From assembly GCA_035288865.1 (NCBI GenBank), contig DATDZA010000043.1, forward strand, positions 1 through 8,752: 8,752 bases of DNA, read 5' to 3'. Below, in pieces: positions 5,236 to 8,752 of the stretch. Both the position numbers and the translations under genes were made by a program. The number at the start of each line of letters is the position of its first letter. Within the stretch, counting starts at the first letter, position 1. The stretch comes from GCA-2688775 sp035288865. GTDB lineage: Archaea; Nanobdellota; Nanobdellia; Woesearchaeales; GW2011-AR4. The notes beneath the pieces were generated by a model. That model saw nothing but the letters and a program-made list of their open reading frames with translations, had not been told where the DNA came from and searched no databases.

Positions 5236-5246
5236 TCTCCCGGGAG
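5236..5246 (-). promoter_or_regulatory. GC-rich palindrome carrying the ribosome binding site of the DHS-family gene
   Basis: CTCCCGGGAG (5237-5246) is a perfect 10-bp palindrome in otherwise very AT-rich DNA. On the transcript it supplies the GGGAGA ribosome binding site 12 nt before the ATG at 5223. It could influence access to the site, but a loop-less palindrome is a poor hairpin within one RNA. Confidence 0.45.
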
Positions 5247-5262
5247 GAAATAAATTGTTTTT

Positions 5263-5272
5263 GTATATAAAG
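5263..5272 (-). promoter_or_regulatory. TATA box of the DHS-family gene
   Basis: The minus strand reads CTTTATATAC, preceded by an AAGAAA BRE-like stretch. It predicts a start near 5242 and a leader of about 20 nt carrying the GGGAGA site. Confidence 0.6.
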
Positions 5273-5490
5273 TTTCTTATTTTCTAAATTTTTTTGTAAG
5301 TTTTTGTTAATGAAAAGTTTGTTAATTATATTTTATGAAATATAAAATTAATTTGCCAATTCCTAAGAATTTTCGTTTTAAATGATGATACAATTTTGTT
5401 AAACAGCAAAATCATTAAACAAATTAAACTTATTTTGTTTATAATTAGAAATCGAAAAATAAAATCAAAAAATTATTAAAATCATTTCAA
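5273..5490. other. Very AT-rich intergenic DNA with several short inverted repeats
   Basis: This is the core of the 305-bp gap between the divergent DHS-family and eS8 genes, and it has almost no G or C. I find no gene. It holds hairpin-capable repeats: ATTTTAT/ATAAAAT (5330-5336 with 5342-5348), TAAACAAA/TTTGTTTA (5416-5423 with 5434-5441), and a shorter ATTTTG/CAAAAT pair near 5393-5413. Such repeats arise easily by chance at this composition. No origin recognition box or tRNA-like fold is visible. The ends hold the two promoters. Confidence 0.5.
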
Positions 5491-5507
5491 TAGAAACCTA
5501 TTTAAAT
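5491..5507 (+). promoter_or_regulatory. BRE and TATA box of eS8
   Basis: TAGAAACC (BRE-like) runs directly into TATTTAAAT (5499-5507). The box centre is about 26 nt before the eS8 ATG, so the mRNA should be leaderless or nearly so. No usable ribosome binding site is present; AGGT directly touching the ATG is too close. Confidence 0.7.
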
Positions 5508-5528
5508 CACAAAAATTTCCATCTAGGT

Positions 5529-5909
5529 ATGGCACTATCACAGGCAAGGCCGAGGAGAAAGCAAACCGGGGCCAGGTACAAGGATTACAGAAAGAAAAAG
5601 CAGTTCGAGCTGGGCAGAGAGCCGTCATTGACAAAGCTCGGCAAGAAAAGAATAATTGTAATCAGGACTATGGGCGCCCACAGAAAATTGAGGTTATTGG
5701 GAGCCGACACAGCAAATTTGTTTGGTCCCAAGTCAAAAGCTTATAAGCAAGTTAAGATAAAAACAATAACTGCCAATCCAGCAAACCGGCATTTCGTCAG
5801 GCGAAACATAATAACACAGGGAGCTGTTATTGACACGGAAATGGGAAAAGCGAGGGTAACCTCAAGGCCTGGGCAGAACGGGGTTGTTAATGCCGTGTTG
5901 ATTGCTTAA
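5529..5909 (+). CDS. rps8e: 30S ribosomal protein eS8 (S8e)
   Basis: A 126-aa protein of the small ribosomal subunit, at normal archaeal length (the eukaryotic version has insertions). It begins MALSQARPRRKQTGARYKDY, matching the family's R-x-x-TG-(A/G)-(K/R)-x-R start, has the KKRIIVIRTMGAHRKLRLL core, and the ITANPANRHFVRRNIITQGA segment followed by the small-residue C-terminus TSRPGQNGVVNAVLIA. It is strongly basic, as expected for an rRNA-binding protein. The transcript appears leaderless from the promoter at 5491-5507. It is a single-gene unit, convergent with the unknown gene at 5914, the two stop codons being 4 nt apart. The identification is secure. Confidence 0.97.
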   Translation: MALSQARPRRKQTGARYKDYRKKKQFELGREPSLTKLGKKRIIVIRTMGAHRKLRLLGADTANLFGPKSKAYKQVKIKTITANPANRHFVRRNIITQGAVIDTEMGKARVTSRPGQNGVVNAVLIA

Positions 5910-5913
5910 ACAC

Positions 5914-6183
5914 CTAAGAATTTTCTAGATCAATCTTATAAATCACATCATCAATAACTCGATAAGCAGTTGCTTTGTATTGTCTTTCCACGTCTTGTAG
6001 TGGAGTTCTTTCTAGACGTACTAACTCAACTAGATTTGTAGCTTGATTTAGTTTCAATCCTAAAAGGGCCCTGAAAACACCTAACGAAATTGATGAACCA
6101 TAATCCGCAAATATATCCTTTACTGCTCTTTCAATCTTATCATCTGTTCTTTCATTCACAACAAATGCGTACGTTTTTTTCAT
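5914..6183 (-). CDS. Unknown 89-aa protein, divergent partner of the gene at 6286
   Basis: A small soluble protein with an alternating alpha/beta feel: strand-like TYAFVVN at 4-10, a charged helix at 14-26 (DDKIERAVKDIFA), a second helix at about 33-52 (LGVFRALLGLKLNQATNLVEL), then RVIDDVIYKIDLENS as a strand-like C-terminus. There is no cysteine and no membrane segment, and I recognise no family. The TATA box at 6204-6214 predicts a leaderless transcript. The gene shares an intergenic promoter region with the 236-aa gene, with an operator-like palindrome midway. A small regulator or partner protein is possible but unproven. Confidence 0.78.
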   Translation of the reverse strand: MKKTYAFVVNERTDDKIERAVKDIFADYGSSISLGVFRALLGLKLNQATNLVELVRLERTPLQDVERQYKATAYRVIDDVIYKIDLENS

Positions 6184-6203
6184 AAATAAAGTATGACAAC
6201 CGT

Positions 6204-6214
6204 ATTATATAAAT
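6204..6214 (-). promoter_or_regulatory. TATA box of the 89-aa gene
   Basis: The minus strand reads ATTTATATAAT, preceded by a TAGAAAC BRE-like stretch. It is centred 26 nt before the ATG, predicting a leaderless mRNA. Confidence 0.65.
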
Positions 6215-6229
6215 GTTTCTAAATTTATC

Positions 6230-6239
6230 ACTTGCAAGT
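6230..6239. promoter_or_regulatory. Operator-like palindrome between divergent promoters
   Basis: ACTTGCAAGT is a perfect 10-bp palindrome centred at 6234.5. The two TATA boxes are centred at 6209 and 6260, so the palindrome lies exactly midway. A single bound dimer could act on both promoters symmetrically. Confidence 0.5.
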
Positions 6240-6247
6240 TACTATAA

Positions 6248-6264
6248 TAGGAAGTTTTATAAAT
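6248..6264 (+). promoter_or_regulatory. BRE and TATA box of the 236-aa gene
   Basis: TAGGAAGT runs into TTTATAAAT (6256-6264), 26 nt before the ATG at 6286, predicting a leaderless mRNA. The 19-nt element matches the promoter of the zinc-ribbon operon (3291-3309, minus strand) except for one base. Confidence 0.7.
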
Positions 6265-6285
6265 CAACATTTATTCTGATGAATT

Positions 6286-6996
6286 ATGAAATCAACGAAA
6301 GTACAGCCGTTATTATTATGTAACAGTATTGACACATTAGACAACCGAGTGCCAAGATTAATTAATGATGCTTTAAATTTTGGAGTTGAACAGGATAATT
6401 TGAGCAGTTTATTAGTTGCAGATAGGAGAACTGGCGAACATAAGACGTTGCAATCCGATCATCCTTTTTCTGCTTCACAGCACTTATTTGATGGTTTTCA
6501 TGATCTGGAGGGAGTTTATCATCTTCCAATAGAACTTTATCAGTCAATGAATACATCTGAAATTGCAGCTCTTTTTATTGGTGATTCAGTCATGAAAAGG
6601 TTTTCAGAAAAGAGATTTCACAATGGCAAGCCTTATTCTCAATTGAGACAAGAGGGAAATGTTGAGGATATTGTTTCATCAATGGTGGGTGTTGGTTATA
6701 GTTATCCTGCTGTGCGGCGAATCATTGGAAAAGGATTTTCAAAACATAATACGGGTCCGGGAGATTTAAAGATAAGGATAGCACTTATTCGAGAACTATT
6801 GAAACGTGAACTGCTCGGGGCGCTAATTGGTTCAAGAGCAGTCCCAAGTCGAGAAATTGCAACGAAATATGATTATTTTGATTCAAATTTTGTCGGTCAT
6901 AAGTTTGGTTATCACCGTCAGGCATCGGCGAAAGTCTATGCAGACGCATTTAGACGCGGCATGGAATCAGTCTATAGGAAATATTCAAAGAGATGA
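6286..6996 (+). CDS. Unknown 236-aa protein, possible helix-turn-helix DNA-binding protein
   Basis: A soluble protein I do not recognise. The N-terminal half (1-120) is mixed and has an FDGFHDLEGVYHLPIELYQS segment. The C-terminal half is basic and helical. Residues 126-148 (VEDIVSSMVGVGYSYPAVRR then IIG) look like a helix-turn-helix: helix, glycine turn, then S-Y-P-A-V-R-R-I-I as a recognition helix. A second, weaker candidate is 187-210 (PSREIATKYDYFDSNFVGHK). The protein ends RRGMESVYRKYSKR. DNA binding would fit the palindrome in its own promoter region, but this is inference. The start is supported by the TATA box 26 nt upstream; an earlier ATG at 6279 is out of frame. Six T follow the stop codon. 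Confidence 0.8.
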   Translation: MKSTKVQPLLLCNSIDTLDNRVPRLINDALNFGVEQDNLSSLLVADRRTGEHKTLQSDHPFSASQHLFDGFHDLEGVYHLPIELYQSMNTSEIAALFIGDSVMKRFSEKRFHNGKPYSQLRQEGNVEDIVSSMVGVGYSYPAVRRIIGKGFSKHNTGPGDLKIRIALIRELLKRELLGALIGSRAVPSREIATKYDYFDSNFVGHKFGYHRQASAKVYADAFRRGMESVYRKYSKR

Positions 6997-7002
6997 TTTT
7001 TT
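6997..7002 (+). terminator. Oligo-T terminator directly after the 236-aa gene
   Basis: Six T follow the TGA stop without a gap, with another T-run (TTTTA) about 10 nt further. This is typical of archaeal T-run termination. Confidence 0.5.
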
Positions 7003-7127
7003 CAATTGACTTTTAATAGTTTCCATTTAATACTAAGATTCAGAAACATACTTCAAGTCAACTTCAAAGATCGTACTGCAATATTGGCTCGATATATTCA
7101 TCGTATTTCAAATTGTATTAGCATGTA

Positions 7128-7145
7128 ATTTCAAAATTTTGAAAT
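7128..7145. repeat. 18-bp perfect palindrome
   Basis: ATTTCAAAATTTTGAAAT reads identically on both strands. It lies about 30 bp upstream of the TATA-like box at 7173, where an archaeal activator or repressor could bind. A related half-site (ATTTCAAATT) occurs at 7105-7114. Confidence 0.7.
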
Positions 7146-7172
7146 ATCTATTATAATTCCATAAAGCGAAAA

Positions 7173-7181
7173 GTTATTTAA
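7173..7181 (+). promoter_or_regulatory. Candidate TATA box for the 51-aa membrane protein
   Basis: GTTATTTAA is preceded by CGAAAA, a good BRE-like stretch. The predicted start near 7205 gives a leader of about 75-80 nt, long for this window, containing the GGGG/CCCC stem. ATTATAATA at 7254-7262 is a weaker alternative closer to the ATG. Confidence 0.45.
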
Positions 7182-7228
7182 TGAGTACCTTGACTTGATA
7201 GCTAGATTGTGTAAAAACTTGCATATAT

Positions 7229-7241
7229 GGGGTAAATCCCC
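7229..7241 (+). other. Small GC stem in the leader of the 51-aa gene
   Basis: GGGG-TAAAT-CCCC forms a 4-bp stem with a 5-nt loop, followed by TAAAAAA. It is the only G/C-rich element in the region and would be in the mRNA leader if transcription starts near 7205. It is too short to call a riboswitch or a terminator. Confidence 0.35.
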
Positions 7242-7281
7242 TAAAAAATATTATCATTATAATAAAAGAGGTTAATAAGAA

Positions 7282-7437
7282 ATGGTTTTGTCAATAATAG
7301 TTGCAGCAATTGTGGGTTACATTGTCGCTATGTTCTTCCTGCACGAAATCTTCAAGAAATTCTTTCACACAATACTATTCCTTGGGTTCCTGGCATTTGC
7401 GGCAATTGCAGCTTATTTGGTTATGAAAGGCGCTTAA
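7282..7437 (+). CDS. Small two-helix membrane protein (51 aa)
   Basis: A short gene starting ATG at 7282 with a GAGGT ribosome binding site at 7268-7272, 9 nt upstream. The product is almost entirely hydrophobic: helix one at about 2-20 (VLSIIVAAIVGYIVAMFFL), a short polar/basic turn (HEIFKKFFH, 21-29), helix two at about 30-47 (TILFLGFLAFAAIAAYLVM) and a KGA end. That is a helical hairpin. Codons look normal and the start is well supported, so I take it as real. No family is recognised. It could be a small subunit, a membrane regulator or a toxin-like peptide; nothing here distinguishes these. It converges on the 360-aa gene, 37 bp apart. Confidence 0.8.
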   Translation: MVLSIIVAAIVGYIVAMFFLHEIFKKFFHTILFLGFLAFAAIAAYLVMKGA

Positions 7438-7474
7438 TTCTTTTGAAAAAGTATTTACGATAAGTAGAAAATTG

Positions 7475-8557
7475 TCAAGCTGCGGCTCTAACTGCCTGCC
7501 GCTCCAGTTGTTGCATAGTAAGATCCCCTTCTTGAAGAACTGCCTGCAATAAGATACGAAGAGCCTCCGTATTCTTGAAATCTTGCCTTAGAATCTCCTG
7601 GAAGAGTTTTTCCATCTGGGCTATGTCTTCTTCAATTTTGGCGAATTGGGGATTATCTTTAATCTGGGGCTCGTTCTTTAATAGTTGAAGAATGGTTTTT
7701 AGTGAAATTTTTACAGCTTCTACCTCGTCCCACAATTTTTTTAACACTACCTCTAAATCTTGTTTAATATCTTCCATTTTTTTGTCTGCTATGTCTACTC
7801 TTTTAAAGAAATTAATCAAGAGAAAAAGAAAGTCCTGCCTAACCTCTCCACTTTGAAGCTCTTGATTTATTCTAGCGTAAAGCTGGTCGTAAAACTGCAG
7901 ATCCTTGCCAAGTATTTTTACTTCCTTTTTCTCCCTCCTGTAAAGTTTGCGCATTGACCACCATTTTTTTGGAGATAAGAATGAAAAAAAAGAAATGCTG
8001 GTAGGATAGCTTCCCCTTCCAACTCTCATATCTGATTGCTCATCAAATCTGAGGTCTTTCATTAGGTCATGAAGCAAACTATGTAACTGTCCTTTGAAAA
8101 TTTCTATTTCCCTAGAAGGAAAAACCAATTGCCCTCTATTTTTTTCTAATTCTGCGAAGAGCACTTCTACCTCTGTAAATTCCCTTTTGCTTTCTCGTTT
8201 GCTGCCTAGCAAAGATTGAGATATAAGTTGAAGGGCATCGAGGTAGTAAGTTCTAAAAATCTGATAATCATGAAGAAAATTAAGTATAAAATCATTGAGT
8301 TTTTCCTCGAATTTTCTTCGGCGTCTTTCATCTTTTCTTGGAGAGGATTTTTCAACGCTTGAATATTTTTCATAGAGTCTCGCTATTCTATCCGGTGTGT
8401 ACTTTGTTTTCAGCCTCTTAAACGCTTTTCTAAGTTTTCGGTCTCTTCTTCTTAATCTAATGGAATTAATAAGCATAACTCCAGTATATGATCTTAAAGA
8501 AATTCCATTAAACCATACGTCAGGAATAAATCTGTAAATAAATGACCAAAATCCCAT
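7475..8557 (-). CDS. Unknown 360-aa charged, coiled-coil-rich protein
   Basis: I do not recognise this protein. The N-terminus (MGFWSFIYRFIPDVWFNGIS, to about 31) is aromatic and hydrophobic and could associate with a membrane, followed by a strongly basic patch (RLRRRDRKLRKAFKRLKTK, 34-52). Residues 76-115 are charged and helical, about 178-200 contains a Ser/Phe-rich turn (SYPTSISFFSFLSPKKWW), and about 215-345 is a long run of predicted helix with heptad-like leucine spacing, likely coiled coil. No enzyme motif or zinc site is visible. A TATA box at 8581-8590 and a weak AGTGA site precede the start. A scaffold or membrane-associated structural role is a guess from composition. Confidence 0.82.
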   Translation of the reverse strand: MGFWSFIYRFIPDVWFNGISLRSYTGVMLINSIRLRRRDRKLRKAFKRLKTKYTPDRIARLYEKYSSVEKSSPRKDERRRRKFEEKLNDFILNFLHDYQIFRTYYLDALQLISQSLLGSKRESKREFTEVEVLFAELEKNRGQLVFPSREIEIFKGQLHSLLHDLMKDLRFDEQSDMRVGRGSYPTSISFFSFLSPKKWWSMRKLYRREKKEVKILGKDLQFYDQLYARINQELQSGEVRQDFLFLLINFFKRVDIADKKMEDIKQDLEVVLKKLWDEVEAVKISLKTILQLLKNEPQIKDNPQFAKIEEDIAQMEKLFQEILRQDFKNTEALRILLQAVLQEGDLTMQQLERQAVRAAA

Positions 8558-8580
8558 TTTAGAACTTCACTTTAAATAAG

Positions 8581-8590
8581 ATATTTAAAC
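8581..8590 (-). promoter_or_regulatory. TATA box of the 360-aa gene
   Basis: The minus strand reads GTTTAAATAT, preceded by TTAGAAAA, about 28 nt before the ATG at 8557. A second AT-rich box (8570-8580) is too close to the start. The site lies between the stop of the upstream gene (8602) and this start, so the gene can be expressed independently. Confidence 0.55.
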
Positions 8591-8601
8591 TTTTCTAATA
8601 A

Positions 8602-8752
8602 CTAAATTTTATCACTTCTCTTAAATTCTAGATTCACACTTTTTAATAATTCAACAATCCTCCGTTTTTCTGTTCCTAATCCTTTCCAGTCCAAAACGGC
8701 AAAATCAACTTTCTCAATTGTTTTTCGCAGTGATTGCTGAATTAAATCTTCA
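8602..8752 (-). CDS. C-terminus of a protein, possibly D-aminoacyl-tRNA deacylase (DtdA)
   Basis: Only the last 49 residues are in the window; the frame is open from the right edge to a TAG at 8602-8604. The visible end reads EDLIQQSLRKTIEKVDFAVL, then DWKGLGTEKRRIVELLKSVN and LEFKRSDKI. A hydrophobic strand, D-W-K-G-L, a charged (E)-x-R helix and a short C-terminal strand resemble, from memory, the end of archaeal D-aminoacyl-tRNA deacylase (DtdA/GEK1 type), which removes D-amino acids from tRNA. The assignment rests on this one motif and is tentative. It lies 44 bp upstream of the 360-aa gene on the same strand. Confidence 0.6.
   Translation of the reverse strand, partial: EDLIQQSLRKTIEKVDFAVLDWKGLGTEKRRIVELLKSVNLEFKRSDKI

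Larger units (their letters stand above)
7003..7281. other. Regulatory-looking intergenic region without a gene
   Basis: I find no open frame longer than a few codons on either strand. The region holds a direct repeat ACTTCAA (7050-7056 and 7061-7067, one helical turn apart), an 18-bp perfect palindrome (7128-7145), a TATA-like box (7173-7181) and a GGGG-TAAAT-CCCC stem (7229-7241). It serves as the promoter and leader of the small membrane protein at 7282. An unannotated short RNA is possible. Confidence 0.5.

Noticed and set aside
4330..5253. Plus-strand frames of 62 and 115 codons
   Set aside because: They are antisense to the DHS-family gene, which shows clear family motifs.
5273..5490. 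Replication origin
   Set aside because: AT-richness alone is not enough; no origin recognition boxes or orc1/cdc6 gene are visible in the window.
6273..6286. CTGATGA resembling a C box of a C/D guide RNA
   Set aside because: No matching D box or terminal stem is found, and it lies between the TATA box and the start codon of the 236-aa gene.
1..8752. CRISPR array, insertion sequence or prophage
   Set aside because: No regularly spaced repeats, transposase, integrase or terminal repeats were found.

Overview
The window looks like a low-GC archaeal chromosome segment. It encodes archaeal/eukaryotic-type ribosomal proteins eL37 and eS8 and an Sm-like (LSm) RNA-binding protein. It also has a tRNA-Leu(UAG) with a 50-nt bulge-helix-bulge intron and no encoded CCA, a deoxyhypusine-synthase-family protein, and an archaeal Holliday-junction-resolvase-related nuclease (PF10107 type). 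Promoters have the archaeal BRE/TATA form about 25-30 nt upstream of probable starts. Several genes appear leaderless, and internal operon genes use AGGTGA-type ribosome binding sites. Small genes, many unrecognised proteins and AT-rich DNA would fit a DPANN-type archaeon (Woesearchaeota/Pacearchaeota-like), but that placement is inference. A few proteins are cytosolic housekeeping; many of the rest are unknown.

Layout, left to right. 1-122 (-) is the N-terminal part of an unknown protein that runs off the edge. 193-325 (-) is the intron-containing tRNA-Leu. 375-1147 (-) is an operon reading LSm, then eL37 (55 aa), then an unknown 112-aa protein. 1215-3267 (-) is a second, four-gene operon: a 58-aa zinc-ribbon protein, two tandem paralogous membrane proteins, and a third unrelated membrane-associated protein. 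None has a function I can name. 3354-3734 (+) is an unknown protein, divergent from the zinc-ribbon operon, whose C-terminus weakly resembles isochorismatase-fold hydrolases. It ends tail-to-tail, overlapping by 17 bp, with the membrane-anchored PF10107-type nuclease (3718-4125, -). 4168-5223 (-) is the deoxyhypusine-synthase-family protein, separated from eS8 (5529-5909, +) by about 300 bp of extremely AT-rich DNA that holds both promoters. 5914-6183 (-) and 6286-6996 (+) are two unknown genes sharing a divergent promoter region with a palindrome exactly midway between their TATA boxes. 6997-7281 is a regulatory-looking gap with an 18-bp palindrome. 7282-7437 (+) is a 51-aa two-helix membrane peptide. 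7475-8557 (-) is a large charged, coiled-coil-rich unknown, and 8602-8752 (-) is the C-terminus of a protein that may be D-aminoacyl-tRNA deacylase.

Translation and RNA functions (tRNA, LSm, eL37, eS8, DHS family, possible DtdA) are interspersed with small unknown operons. The best candidates for something undescribed are the zinc-ribbon/tandem-membrane-protein operon (1215-3267) and the divergent pair at 5914-6996 with its symmetrically placed operator-like palindrome. A near-identical 19-nt promoter element is shared by these two loci.
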